Below the pieces are notes generated by a model. It did not search any database. It saw only the letters and a program-made list of their open reading frames with translations, and was not told where the DNA came from. From the NCBI RefSeq assembly GCF_000428125.1, contig NZ_ATZI01000008.1, forward strand, positions 1-64,000: a stretch of DNA of 64,000 nucleotides. Direction: 5' to 3'. Source of the stretch: Bacteroides graminisolvens DSM 19988 = JCM 15093 (GTDB lineage Bacteria > Bacteroidota > Bacteroidia > Bacteroidales > Bacteroidaceae). Below are positions 1-8,849 of this stretch, in pieces. The position numbers were made by a program, and so were the translations under genes. The stretch's first letter is position 1, and the number at the start of each line of letters is the position of its first letter.

Positions 1-730
1 TACTTCGATCACGCAGGAAGACTGACAACGGTGAAACATAAACTCAATACGGACAGTATAGTGACACTGGCAGAAAATACCTACGACAAACTGGGGCGTC
101 TTAAAAACGAATAAAAAGAATAAGCAATCTGCTATGATCTGGAGCGTTGCGGGAGAGAACAAAACAAAAGAATTCCTTTACGATAAAAATGCCAACCTGA
201 TAAAAGATTATAATAAAAGTATAACCGAAATCTCATATAATGTATTAAATTTGCCGCAGACGCTTAAGATTTCTTCTGCCACGAATACATACACGTATGC
301 AGCCGACGGACGGAAATTGAAAACGGTGCTCGGTGGTAGTAAAATAACTGATTACTGTGGCAATGTGATCTATGAAAACGGCTTATTGAAACGCATTCTG
401 GTTGATGGAGGCTATATAGAAAACGGTACATACTATTTCTACCTGACGGACCATTTGGGTAATAATCGTGTGATAGCCAGCTCTAGTGGCAGTATTGTTC
501 AGAGTAATCACTATTATCCGTTCGGAATGTCATTTGCTGAGGGTTCCGCAACCAGCCAGCAGCCTTACAAGTACAACGGTAAGGAACTGGATACGGAAAG
601 AGGGCTTAACCTTTATGATTATTCAGCCCGGTATATGGATCCTGCATTGGGACGGTTTAGTACGGTGGACCCGATGGCGGAAAAGTATTATGATAGTTCT
701 CCTTATGCTTATACAGCGATAACCCTATAA
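1..730 (+). pseudogene. RHS/YD-repeat fragment with RHS core (module A)
   Basis: This is the 3' part of an RHS protein that enters from the left edge. It matches the near-complete RHS gene at 24.1-27.0 kb. Residues read from 134 onward include the core motifs TDHLGNNR, NHYYPFGM, YKYNGKELDTERG and DPALGRF. An extra A near 115 shifts the frame, and two YD-repeat blocks are missing around 130-165, where the sequence jumps from KQSA to WSVAGENKT and then to LYDKNAN. The open frame stops at 730 because of another frameshift just before the usual DPDG junction. It has no start signal of its own. It is best read as a displaced, non-expressed carrier for the downstream tip. Confidence 0.85.
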
Positions 731-1036
731 ATTTGATTGATCCAGATGGACAATCTTGGGAACCGTTTGATAAAAAAGGTAATTCGGTTAAAGTGAATGA
801 TTATGATAATATACAGGTTATCGTTGGGTTGATTATGACACTGATAAAGACGGGGATAAAGTTGCACGAGCAAACACAGTAGAAATTGCATATGTTTTTG
901 GAGAAGGAGGAATGACGACGTTAAGTTCTGAGGGTTATAAAGCAAATCAGTCTTGGCAAGCGTATCAAGATATCAGTACAGGTAGTGAACCTACAGACAA
1001 AAAAATGCATCTCTTCATCCTTCAATCCAAAATCGA
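731..1036 (+). pseudogene. Frameshifted linker between RHS core and M15 tip
   Basis: Switching frame after 715 recovers NPINLIDPDG, the standard end of an RHS core. A second shift near 825 gives a linker rich in Asp and Lys. A third shift in the A tract near 1000 gives a segment ending LHPSIQNRMKSFV, which runs straight into the peptidase ORF at 1037. So core, linker and tip were one reading frame and now carry at least three frameshifts. No separate gene is supported here. Confidence 0.7.
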
Positions 1037-1414
1037 ATGAAATCGTTTGTATTAAAGGCTAAATATAGATATAATATAGATTTACGAGTGACGGATGGTT
1101 TTAGAAGTGTCGAAGAACAAGATAAACTATATGCGAAAGGAAGAACAGCTCTTGGCAGTATTGTCACAAAAGCAAGAGGCGGATGTAGCAACTATAACTT
1201 TGGATTAGCCATTGATATTGTTCCAATTGAAAATGGAAAATTGAATTGGGAAACTAATAATTGGGATATCATTGGTCGAATAGGCGAGAGCAGAGGGCTT
1301 GAGTGGGGAGGCAGATGGAAATTTTTAGATAGGTCACATTTTCAAAATTTACAAGGAAGGACTTTGCAACAATTACGAACTTTACCTAAAAAGAAAGGAT
1401 TACCCATATTATGA
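1037..1414 (+). CDS. M15-family peptidase toxin tip, zinc ligand lost
   Basis: The 125-residue frame matches the M15 (VanY / L-Ala-D-Glu peptidase) fold. GFRSVEEQDKLYAKGR is followed by the SxHxxGxAxD zinc motif region (residues 51-60) and DRSHF with the C-terminal His at 101. The first zinc ligand is changed: the motif reads SNYNFGLAID, Tyr53 (codon TAT at 1193-1195) replacing the expected His. Activity is therefore doubtful. The first ATG is probably internal, since the coding frame was once fused to the RHS core upstream. An intact version would cut peptidoglycan peptides in the periplasm. The stop overlaps the next gene's ATG (ATGA), which supports translational coupling to the adjacent lipoprotein. 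Confidence 0.72.
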   Translation: MKSFVLKAKYRYNIDLRVTDGFRSVEEQDKLYAKGRTALGSIVTKARGGCSNYNFGLAIDIVPIENGKLNWETNNWDIIGRIGESRGLEWGGRWKFLDRSHFQNLQGRTLQQLRTLPKKKGLPIL

Positions 1415-1875
1415 CAATGAAAACGATGTTAATTTCCTTAGTGTTAGCATTGACAAGTTGCAATTTAAAAGATAGCAATGAACCGAAGTCTGTTAAAACT
1501 ATTACAAAAGAGAATGATGTAATAAAGAAAGATACGATAATTACCTACAATATTGATGGCATTAGTTCTGAAGGGACAGAAGCGAAGGTTATTTATAAGA
1601 AGCAAAAAATTTATGAAAGTGAAATAAATGTATATGGAGAGACGGGCCAAGTGAAATTAACCTACAAGTTCTTTTCTACAGATATTGAGGTTACAGAGAA
1701 TAGCTATAAGTATAAAGAGGATCTTAAAAGTGTTAATAGTAAAGACGATTTGATTTTATCAAATTCGGTTAAATACTATATTGATTATTCAGGAAAAGTA
1801 TTATCAAAAAATATAAAAAAACATATAGATATTTTTAAAGAATTTAAGGTATCTGTTCCTTTTGAATTAAAATAA
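1411..1875 (+). CDS. Lipoprotein, putative immunity partner of M15 tip
   Basis: The product has 154 residues, or 152 from the ATG at 1417. The start at 1411 forms an ATGA overlap with the peptidase stop; the second ATG at 1417 gives a cleaner signal peptide, MKTMLISLVLALTSC, ending in a lipobox cysteine. The mature part is Lys- and Asp-rich with beta-strand-like alternation and no motif I recognise. Its position directly after a peptidoglycan-peptidase tip, with envelope targeting, suggests an immunity protein acting in the periplasm. Function is inferred only from signal and context. Confidence 0.65.
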   Translation: MTMKTMLISLVLALTSCNLKDSNEPKSVKTITKENDVIKKDTIITYNIDGISSEGTEAKVIYKKQKIYESEINVYGETGQVKLTYKFFSTDIEVTENSYKYKEDLKSVNSKDDLILSNSVKYYIDYSGKVLSKNIKKHIDIFKEFKVSVPFELK

Positions 1876-1880
1876 TAAGA

Positions 1881-1909
1881 AGAGGGTGTGTCGTCAAGAC
1901 ACACCCTCT
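1881..1909 (-). terminator. 12-bp stem hairpin, terminator for the minus-strand gene
   Basis: AGAGGGTGTGTC at 1881-1892 pairs perfectly with 1898-1909 around a 5-nt loop. On the minus strand the stem is followed by a T-rich run, so it fits an intrinsic terminator for the lipoprotein gene ending at 1942. On the plus strand the following sequence is not T-rich. It also lies close to the boundary of the inverted module B. Confidence 0.65.
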
Positions 1910-1941
1910 CTCATGATGTACATTGATTATTGCCTAAGCGA

Positions 1942-2568
1942 TTATTTCAATTTAAAATCTTCTATTTGTTCATCCCAAATAACAATACCCTTTTTAATGG
2001 GCTCTGTACGTATATTATTGATAATTCCGTTTCGGGCTATCTGGTATACTTTGGTTTCTATTTTGCTGTTCATTTCGGACTTGTTAAACTCTAGGATTTT
2101 AATTTGCTGCACTTCGATGTTCTCCCTTGTTATTTGTGTCAAACTAATCCAGCCATCATTGTCCTTACTTATTGATTGTGAGGATAATATTCTACCTTGC
2201 TTAGAATAAACTATCAGGACAACCTCCGACAAGTCAAAATCATATGGGGTTGTACCTTCATATTTTTGCTTGTGTACAAGAACAACGTGATAATCACCAA
2301 GAGCAAACTTAACCCCATAATCATATCTGTATTCCGTAGAGTTTACAGAATAATTTGTGGAGTCATTACAAATAAACTCTTTCACCAAATTTTCAATAAT
2401 TTCGTGATTTATTTTGTTTGGATAAAAAATGGTGCTGTATGTTTTTCTGTCAACTGTCAAAGGCAGTTCAACGCTTCTGAAATTTGACAGATATATAACA
2501 AACTCTTGATTTTGTCCTTTACAGCTTAAGGTAAGGAATGAAATTATTATTAGAATAAGATGTTTCAT
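1942..2568 (-). CDS. Lipoprotein, putative immunity partner of module B tip
   Basis: The product has 208 residues. It begins with a short hydrophobic signal and lipobox (MKHLILIIISFLTLSCKGQ). The mature part has alternating strands and no motif I recognise. It starts 4 nt after the recovered stop of the module B tip (2573), so it belongs to that minus-strand toxin-immunity pair. Envelope location suggests that the partner tip acts in the periplasm or at a membrane. Unlike the RHS fragment upstream of it, the frame is undamaged. Confidence 0.65.
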   Translation of the reverse strand: MKHLILIIISFLTLSCKGQNQEFVIYLSNFRSVELPLTVDRKTYSTIFYPNKINHEIIENLVKEFICNDSTNYSVNSTEYRYDYGVKFALGDYHVVLVHKQKYEGTTPYDFDLSEVVLIVYSKQGRILSSQSISKDNDGWISLTQITRENIEVQQIKILEFNKSEMNSKIETKVYQIARNGIINNIRTEPIKKGIVIWDEQIEDFKLK

Positions 2569-2572
2569 GGCG

Positions 2573-3195
2573 TTATCTGTTGCGTCTTACTGTTGTTACA
2601 GTATAATTATATTTACTCCTCCCATGATTATAGGACCCCGTCATCTTATTATTGCTTATCGTCAATTGATTATTAGAAGATGTCCCATAATTGGATTACC
2701 GTTTTCCAGAGCTTGGCCAATCACGGCAAATCCAATGCTTGCATTTGCATTCGCATCGCCAGCTCGTCCGTTGGCAGCTGTACCTGTAACTAATACTTCT
2801 GTTCCTCTAACAGTGGTTTCTACTCCTTCGTTCTCTAACATTTCCGAACTTGCTTGGTAATAATTCGTTCCATTAGTAATTTGAGATTCCCAACTGGATT
2901 CTTTTGCCCCTGTAAAGGTCATCAATGTTGCGTCAATTTGAGTATAAGTAATAGAAATAACATCTCCTATATCCATCGTATAACTTGCTCCAATATTTTT
3001 ATACCCTTCAATATTTCCATTTCCTTCTTGCCATAGGACATTGCCTTTTTCATCTTGATACCAATCCTTACCATTGTACTTGTAAGGTTGCTGGCTGGTT
3101 GTGGAACCCTCAGCAAATGACATCCCGAACGGATAATAATGATTACTCTGAACAATACTGCCACTGGCACTGGCAATCACACGATTATTACCCAA
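2573..3195 (-). pseudogene. RHS core remnant and frameshifted tip (module B)
   Basis: Read on the minus strand, an open frame (3195 to 2662) starts in the RHS core (NHYYPFGMSFAEGS). It then jumps from YKYNGK directly to DWYQDEKGN, skipping the rest of the core up to the usual DPDGMDWYQ junction. After residue 170 a frameshift near 2670 interrupts the tip. The alternate frame continues through a basic tail ending in VRRNR and stops at 2573, 4 nt before the lipoprotein ATG, the normal spacing for a tip-immunity pair. The tip contains AGDANANASIGFAVIGQALE; I do not recognise a family. Confidence 0.7.
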
Positions 3196-3886
3196 ATGAT
3201 CCGTCAGGTAAAAAGAGTATGCGCCATTTTCTATTTTCCTCCGTCGGCCGCATACGTATATGTATTCATGGCAGAAGAAATCTTCAACGTCTGCGGCAAA
3301 TTTAATACATTGTATGAGATTTCGGTTATGTTTTTATTATAATCTTTTATCAGGTTGCCATTTTTATCGTAAAGGAATTCTTTTGTTTTGTTCTCTCCCG
3401 AAACGCTCCAGCTCATAGCAGATTGCTTATTCTTTTTGTTCGTTTTAAGACGTCCCAGTTCGTCGTAGGTATTTTCTGTCAGTGTCACTATACTGTCCGT
3501 ATTGAGTTTGTGTTTCACCGTTGTCAGTCTTCCTGCGTGATCGAAGTACATTACACCGCAAAGATAGGAGGGAGTGGAACTGCCTTCTAGCTTGGCTGTC
3601 AGGGCGCCTGTCAAAAAGGTTTTGGCACTTGCCGTATAACGGGTATCGTAACCTGTTTCGGCATCGTATTTGAAGTTTGCATCCGTAGAAGCCGGTATGC
3701 CATTGGTACCCATAAAAGCATAGTCATCATAGTAGCTGACGTTCAGCACAGTGGAGCTTACAAGGGTAATACCCGATAAGAAATACCCTTTGTAGGTACC
3801 TGTTACATTATCACGGGTGGCTTTCACCACAATGCCATTCAAAGGTAGGTGGCGGATAGAGCGCTCAAGGTGTTTTTACAGGTGCT
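3196..3886 (-). pseudogene. RHS/YD-repeat fragment, inverted (module B)
   Basis: The minus-strand frame from 3842 (TTG) to 3231 matches the RHS repeat region beginning NGIVVKATRDN. Recognisable sequence extends to about 3886. Several YD-repeat blocks are missing (VMY joined to FDHAGR; QSA joined to MSWSV; GENKT joined to LYDKNG). The 100-bp deletion between GAAAACGG repeats throws it out of frame near 3230. It is the only RHS piece on the minus strand. Confidence 0.82.
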
Positions 3887-4204
3887 ACTCCTTACGGTCT
3901 TATCGACAACCTGAGCATGACTTATGCCGGCAATCAACTGGTGAAGACAGAAGGCACAGGTTTCTCTGTGACTCTCTCTCAATCGATGGATTTTAAGAAC
4001 AATGCCAATCTTGCAACAGAATATCTTTACGATAAAAAGATTAATCAGATAAAAATATTATAATAAAAGTATAGCTGAAATTTTATATAATGTATTAAAT
4101 TTGCCGCAGACGCTTAAAATTTCTTCTGCCACGAATACATATACGTATCCAGCCGACGGAGGAAAATTGAAAACGGCACATACTATTTTTACCTGACGGA
4201 TCAT
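3887..4204 (+). pseudogene. Degenerate RHS/YD fragment (module C 5' part)
   Basis: Plus-strand sequence reads YGLIDNLSMTYAGNQLV and NLATEYLYDK, both found in the full RHS gene, then loses frame at a variant stretch (AAGATTAATCAGATAAAAAT) seen also near 9485 and 11085. It also carries the GAAAACGG-mediated 100-bp deletion near 4165. Its 5' end is fused head to head with the inverted fragment at about 3886. It has no start codon or promoter that I can see. Confidence 0.75.
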
Positions 4205-5122
4205 TTGGGTAATAATCGTGTGATTGCCAGCTACAGTGGCAGTCTTGTTCAGAGTAATCATTATTATCCGTTCGGGATGTCTTTTGCCGAGGGTTCAGCA
4301 ACCAACCAGCAACCTTACAAGTACAACGGTAAGGAACTGGATACCGAGAGAGGATTGAATTTGTATGATTACTCGGCTAGATTGATGGATCCTGCATTGG
4401 GTAGGTTTAATACTGTAGATCCAAAAGCGGAGAAAACGATTCGGATTTCTCCATATGTGTATTGTTCTGACAATCCAATAAACAAGATTGACCCGGATGG
4501 AAGAAGAGAATGGCCAGTGAATAAAACTTATAATGGAAATGGACATAGCCATGAGAATAATTGGCATGCACCAAGACTTCGTGGGAGATTACACCAAGGA
4601 GTTGACATTAATCATACGGGAGGCGGCAATACGGACCAGGGAGCGCCAATTGTTGCAACTCACAACGGAACCGTAACAAGAGTAGGACATGCTGGAGATG
4701 GAGATGGCGGCGGTAACAGGATAAAGATAACTTCAGCAGATAGTAAAGTTTCGACTTCATACATGCATTTAGATGCTACAAGTTCTGGTCTTAAAGTGGG
4801 TAGTGAAATAAAAGAGGGGCAACAAATTGGAACTATGGGCGGATCTGGTAAAAATGGCCAAAGTGACTACACGGAACACTTGCATTACGAAATATCAGTG
4901 AATGGATCTAATATAAATCCGGCTAACGGAGCGAATCATTTGGTTGACCCTCAACAAATAATAGATTCCAGCACTCCTACTCAACAACCGGAGTACAATG
5001 GTGGAACTTTGCCTGAGGTCACAGTAGTTGGACAGAGTCCTGAAGCACCCCAAAGACCACTGCCTGAAATATCTGTTTCTGAAATAATATTAAAAAAAAT
5101 GGAGATAATTATTCAAGACTAA
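4205..5122 (+). CDS. RHS core fused to M23 peptidase tip (copy 1)
   Basis: The 305-residue frame begins with a non-ATG codon inside TDHLGNNR. The RHS core (residues 1-80) ends at NKIDPDG. The tip is a LytM/M23 metallopeptidase: HQGVD gives the HxxxD zinc motif (H130, D134) and HLH gives the HxH motif (H225, H227), both intact. A tail with GGTLPEVTVVGQ follows. M23 enzymes cleave peptidoglycan cross-bridges, so a periplasmic target is likely. It lacks the signal peptide and N-terminal RHS parts, so it probably is not secreted as it stands. Compared with copy 2 (to 19190), its stop is lost and seven residues are added. Confidence 0.82.
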   Translation: MGNNRVIASYSGSLVQSNHYYPFGMSFAEGSATNQQPYKYNGKELDTERGLNLYDYSARLMDPALGRFNTVDPKAEKTIRISPYVYCSDNPINKIDPDGRREWPVNKTYNGNGHSHENNWHAPRLRGRLHQGVDINHTGGGNTDQGAPIVATHNGTVTRVGHAGDGDGGGNRIKITSADSKVSTSYMHLDATSSGLKVGSEIKEGQQIGTMGGSGKNGQSDYTEHLHYEISVNGSNINPANGANHLVDPQQIIDSSTPTQQPEYNGGTLPEVTVVGQSPEAPQRPLPEISVSEIILKKMEIIIQD

Positions 5123-5127
5123 AAGAT

Positions 5128-5700
5128 ATGAGTAGAAAATATTTATTTGCATTAATATTCGTAGTAGAATATTTATTATCATCATGCAATGGGACAAAAA
5201 ATAAAATAAATGATGAAAATACAAGAGATACTATTAGTGTAGATCTTTCTAGCAAACCTGTCCAAGTGGAAAGAAAACATAAGGTTATACCTTTTGAGTC
5301 TGTCAATGTAGATTCTATTATCGGTCGTTATCATGTTTTGTATAAAACACAAGATAATGGGCAAGTTGTTACCAAATATCCAATTATAGACGGAAAAGGA
5401 AAGGATACTGTGTATTATGCCTGTAGGGATATGATATTAACCATAAATAAAGATGGCAAAGATATTCTTTTAAATAGGAAAATACAGCAAGATGACTTTA
5501 GGGCTTTTATACCTGAAAAAGAGATTGTAAGGTATAGTTTATCTTATTTCTCAATAAGAGAGGCGAGAAACAATGAAATAGTTTTTGAGATTAGTTTTTG
5601 TGTTCCAGATACAGATGTCTGTTATTGGTTCGAATTAATTGTATTAGACAATGGCGATGTGAAAATTAATGAAATAATAGTCGAAGAAAGTGATATGTAA
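5128..5700 (+). CDS. Lipoprotein, putative immunity to M23 tip (copy 1)
   Basis: The product has 190 residues with a lipobox signal (residues 1-20 end in LLSSC). It starts 5 nt after the M23 tip. The mature domain is acidic with many beta-strand-like stretches; no family is recognised. Copy 2 at 19216-19788 differs at eight positions within the first 45 residues and is identical over the remaining 145, a mosaic that suggests gene conversion. Pairing with a peptidoglycan peptidase and envelope targeting both support a periplasmic immunity role. Confidence 0.68.
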   Translation: MSRKYLFALIFVVEYLLSSCNGTKNKINDENTRDTISVDLSSKPVQVERKHKVIPFESVNVDSIIGRYHVLYKTQDNGQVVTKYPIIDGKGKDTVYYACRDMILTINKDGKDILLNRKIQQDDFRAFIPEKEIVRYSLSYFSIREARNNEIVFEISFCVPDTDVCYWFELIVLDNGDVKINEIIVEESDM

Positions 5701-5719
5701 TAGATATTTAACGAAAATA

Positions 5720-5903
5720 GAAAGGTCTGGCATTGTCTAGACTTTTCTGTTTTTACTGTTTCCTTTGTTGTCATGCCATCGATGGCACTCCATTCAATGA
5801 TTTTTCTATCAAATAAATTCAGCGCTATGATCTGGTAGGCAAAGTCCCCACCCAGAACAGGAAGATTGGTTACGTCTGAGGCGCAAGCTAAATAATTTTT
5901 CAT
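5720..5903 (-). pseudogene. IS3-family transposase (OrfB) remnant, copy 1
   Basis: The minus-strand frame contains SDVTNLPVLGGDFAYQ and LFDRKIIEWSAIDGMTT. This resembles the region around the first catalytic Asp of IS3-family rve integrases (T/SDITYIP...LDLFSRKIVGW). Only about 60 residues remain and no inverted repeats are visible. An identical copy lies near 19808-19991 inside the duplicated block. Confidence 0.6.
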
Positions 5904-5944
5904 ATGGATAACAACTGTTGCTCATGGAGCTTTCTGCTGTTACC

Positions 5945-6150
5945 TACAGGAGATTGCATTCAGGAATAATATCCGCTTTTGCGACCTTTAAAATTCTACA
6001 CATCAATATCACGTATGCGTTTTCTCATTTCAGGGAGTTGCTTTTATTCAGGAGTCTGTTTGATAATGCCATTACTGGGAAATGACCTTTGCTTTTCTCG
6101 CCAACGATAAAGCAAAGAGCCGCTCGCACCAAGTTTACCGACTATACAAC
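5945..6150 (-). pseudogene. IS3-family OrfA (HTH) remnant, copy 1
   Basis: On the minus strand from about 6145 one frame reads VGKLGASGSLLYRWREK, then SNGIIKQTPE, a stop, and KQLPEMRKRIRDIDV. This is the layout of IS3/IS911 OrfA: a helix-turn-helix with LLYRWR, then the leucine-rich helix. Several stops mark decay. It lies just upstream, in transposase orientation, of the OrfB remnant, so both come from one element. Confidence 0.55.
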
Positions 6151-6395
6151 TTGCGTTTTTTATCATATAACTCAATTTAAGCACATTCTCTTTTATTTGG
6201 TAAAGTTACTTTTTATACTCAACTCAATGTCTGGATAAACATAGCTATTCTGTTTTGATGTTATTTTATTCTTAAAACTATGATATAACATAGAATTAAC
6301 TTATGGAAATTTGTTTTAATGTTTAGAACCTCTATTTTTGAGAAATGACTTATTTCCTACTTTTAAATAATTATTTGTTGGGTTTTAGAAGTTGC
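6151..6395 (+). other. AT-rich spacer, copy of the companion-gene upstream region
   Basis: This stretch has no credible gene. It is nearly identical to the 250 bp just upstream of the intact companion gene (20270-20495), ending at a shared TTGTTGGGTTTT. It is therefore a duplicated 5' flank, possibly including the original promoter, now attached to a truncated RHS fragment instead of the companion gene. Confidence 0.55.
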
Positions 6396-7172
6396 TGAAG
6401 TGGGTCGTGAGCCTAAAGAATGGCTTCCTGCTTCCGTATCCGGTAATAACGGTTCTTATGTCCCTTTGAATACGTTGATGACCCATGCCTCAGGCAGTTA
6501 TCCCGGAGAGACCAAACCTTATGCCCTCCCTGTTTCTGAATCCTCTCCCTTGAACCGTGTTCTGGAACAATACGGTCCGGGTCAGGCCTGGCAAAACAAC
6601 TCCCGAAGTGCCAAAAAACTTTTGACAGGTACCCTGACAGCCAGACTGGAAGGCAGTTCCACTCCCTCTTATCTTTGCAGTGTAATGTACTTCGATCACG
6701 CAGGAAGACTGACAACGGTGAAACATAAACTCAATACGGACAGTATAGTGACACTGGCAGAAAATACCTACGACAAACTGGGACGTCTCAAAACGAATAA
6801 AAAGAATAAGCAATCTGCTCTGATCAGTTCGTATGCCTATAACATCCGTTCCTGAATGAAGTCCGTTGCTTCCCCTCTTTTTAGTCAGACTCTTTACTAT
6901 AATGATACTTATGCGGGCAATACCCCTCGTTATAACGGTAACATCTCTGCCATGAGCTGGAGCGTTGCGGGAGAGAAGAGAACAAGATAATTCCTTTACG
7001 ATAAAAATGCCAACCTGACAAAATATTATAATAAAGGTATAACCGAAATCTCATATAATGTATTAAATTTGCCGCAGATGCTTAAGATCTCTTCTGCCAC
7101 GAATACATATATGTATGCGGCCGACGGAGGGAAATTGAAAACGGCGCATACTATTTTTACCTGACGGATCAT
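6396..7172 (+). pseudogene. RHS/YD-repeat fragment (module D 5' part)
   Basis: The frame starts at EVGREPKEWLPAS, equivalent to about residue 80 of the full RHS protein, then jumps in frame from NSRSAK to LLTGTLTARLEG. That removes 816 bp between two copies of AAGTGCCAAAAC. Further on, a TGA replaces Trp (6855), a TAA follows GEKRTR, and the GAAAACGG 100-bp deletion gives KTAHTIFT stop. The companion gene and signal peptide are missing. Confidence 0.82.
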
Positions 7173-7960
7173 TTGGGTAATAATCGTGTGATTACAAGTG
7201 CCAGTGGCAGTATTGTTCAGAGCAATCATTATTATCCTTTCGGGATGTATTTTGCTGAGGGTTCTGCAACCAGCCAGCAACCTTACAAGTACAACGGTAA
7301 GAAACTGGATACCGAAAGAGGACTTAATCTTTATGATTATTCGGCTAGATTGATGGATCCGGCATTGGGACGGTTTAATATGGTGGACCCGATGGAATGG
7401 ATTGGTATCAAAGTAATGAGGATGAAACCCGATATCTATGGCGGGAAGGTCATAAAGATATTATTAAGTGATAACAGTCCGCTGTCAGGAAATTCTAAGT
7501 CTGAACTGTTCAATGGCTTGACAAACACAGAAAAGAGCGAAATTGAGCATCGGATAGGTAAAACTCTAGTGGGCATTGCAGCTGTAGAATTCGCAGGAGC
7601 GTTAGCAGGAAGAGCATTGGCCTTTTCAGGGTCATGGTTGAAAGTTCTTTTTAAGGGAGCCACTAAGGGAGTGGCTGAAGCAGAGAAAGTTATGGCTCAT
7701 ATTTACTAGAGTTTCAAAGCGGTAAATTCTACGCAGGTAAGGGTTTAGAGTCTCGAATGATGCAATCAATAAATCGTATCGAAACTAGATACGGTGACAA
7801 ACTTCTAAAAAGCACATTTTATCCAGCATCAAGTACAAGGGCAGCGTTTATTAATGAGCATAAGTTGATGATGCAATTTGGCGGCCCAAAAAGCTTCAAC
7901 CCTTTATCACCGACTTATAATAAGATATTTTCACCTGGTAAAAAATTAGGAGGGTTTTAA
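7173..7960 (+). pseudogene. RHS core, pre-toxin region and GIY-YIG-like tip, frameshifted (module D)
   Basis: The first frame (7173-7709, non-ATG start) covers the RHS core, then a 73-bp deletion between two CCCGATGG repeats, then the shared hydrophobic pre-toxin segment (SKSELFNGL to FSGSWLKVLFKG). A frameshift near 7690 ends it. The other frame continues YLLEFQSGKFYAGKGLESR and on to 7960, through an Arg, the Glu in INEHKLM and the Asn in YNKIFSPGKK. The order Y, YxG, R, E, N fits a GIY-YIG-type nuclease. The stop lies 2 nt before the LRR gene's ATG. The nuclease call is tentative. Confidence 0.55.
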
Positions 7961-7962
7961 TT

Positions 7963-8820
7963 ATGGTAAAAGAAACTGAAGAAGGATTGAAAATCTTAGT
8001 AGGAATAAATGGACAGGAGTCACTATTTATAAACTCTGATAGACTTTCTGATTGTATAGAGTATTTATACAATAATAATTTGCGGTTTATAACAATAAAC
8101 AGTTTTCAAAATTACAAGGCAAAAGATATTGGTTTTTTGACTGAGCTTAAAGACTTTTTAGAAGGGTTATCTGTTTTGGAAACACATTATGATTATAGTA
8201 TAGTAAACGAATTGCATAAGTTAAAATACCTTGGTATTCCTGATAATGGAAAAGATGTAATTGATTTAAAAAACTTTCCTGATATTGAGATGTGCGGTGT
8301 CGCATTCTCTGAAAGATTACAAGGTTTAGAATTTTGCAATAATTTGAAAAGCCTTACTGTGAGTAATTATAAGCCTAAAACCAAAGATTTATCTACCTTA
8401 CCATCACTGAGTAATTTAGAGCATTTAAGTTTGATAAAAACAAATATTGCCACCTTGCAGGGTGTTAATAATTTTAATAATCTTAAGAGACTTGAAATAT
8501 TTAGTGCTTCAAAATTGGAAACCATAGCAGCATTACAAGTCTTATTAAGTAGCCTTGAAGAAATACAAGTGGAGCTGTGCAAGAAAATAACTGATTTTGA
8601 AACATTGGGGAAAGTGAAATCCCTTAAAAAAATAATACTGTCTGAATCAGGAGAAATTAAAAGTCTTGCTTTTGTAAAGGATTTGCCCGAACTTGAATTT
8701 ATAAGCTTTTGGGGAACAAATGTTTTAGATGGGAATATTAAATACTGTGAGGGCATAAACTATGTTGGCTTTGATAATAAAAAGCATTACACTCACAAAT
8801 TAGAACAGTTTAAGAAATAA
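7963..8820 (+). CDS. Leucine-rich-repeat protein, putative immunity (module D)
   Basis: The product has 285 residues and no signal peptide. Repeats of about 22 residues with the pattern LxxLxxLxLxxTN run from about residue 70 to 270 (for example LSNLEHLSLIKTNI and VKSLKKIILSES). A strong ribosome site (AGGAGG) sits inside the last codons of the toxin tip, so expression is tied to the tip. LRR immunity proteins are known beside nuclease toxins. Cytosolic location fits the GIY-YIG-like tip. The frame is intact although the tip is broken. Confidence 0.7.
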   Translation: MVKETEEGLKILVGINGQESLFINSDRLSDCIEYLYNNNLRFITINSFQNYKAKDIGFLTELKDFLEGLSVLETHYDYSIVNELHKLKYLGIPDNGKDVIDLKNFPDIEMCGVAFSERLQGLEFCNNLKSLTVSNYKPKTKDLSTLPSLSNLEHLSLIKTNIATLQGVNNFNNLKRLEIFSASKLETIAALQVLLSSLEEIQVELCKKITDFETLGKVKSLKKIILSESGEIKSLAFVKDLPELEFISFWGTNVLDGNIKYCEGINYVGFDNKKHYTHKLEQFKK

Positions 8821-8849
8821 CAATGGCCCCCGCAAGAACGAGTCTTCCC

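Noticed and set aside
1037..1414. Phage endolysin as origin of the M15 gene
   Set aside because: The frame-corrected sequence is continuous with the RHS core linker, and no phage structural genes are nearby.
1886..2487. Plus-strand frames opposite the module B lipoprotein
   Set aside because: The minus-strand frame has a signal peptide, lipobox and correct spacing to its tip; the plus frames have none of these.
8367..8756. Minus-strand 129-residue frame inside the LRR gene
   Set aside because: It is a mirror of a repeat-rich coding strand without a start signal or homology.
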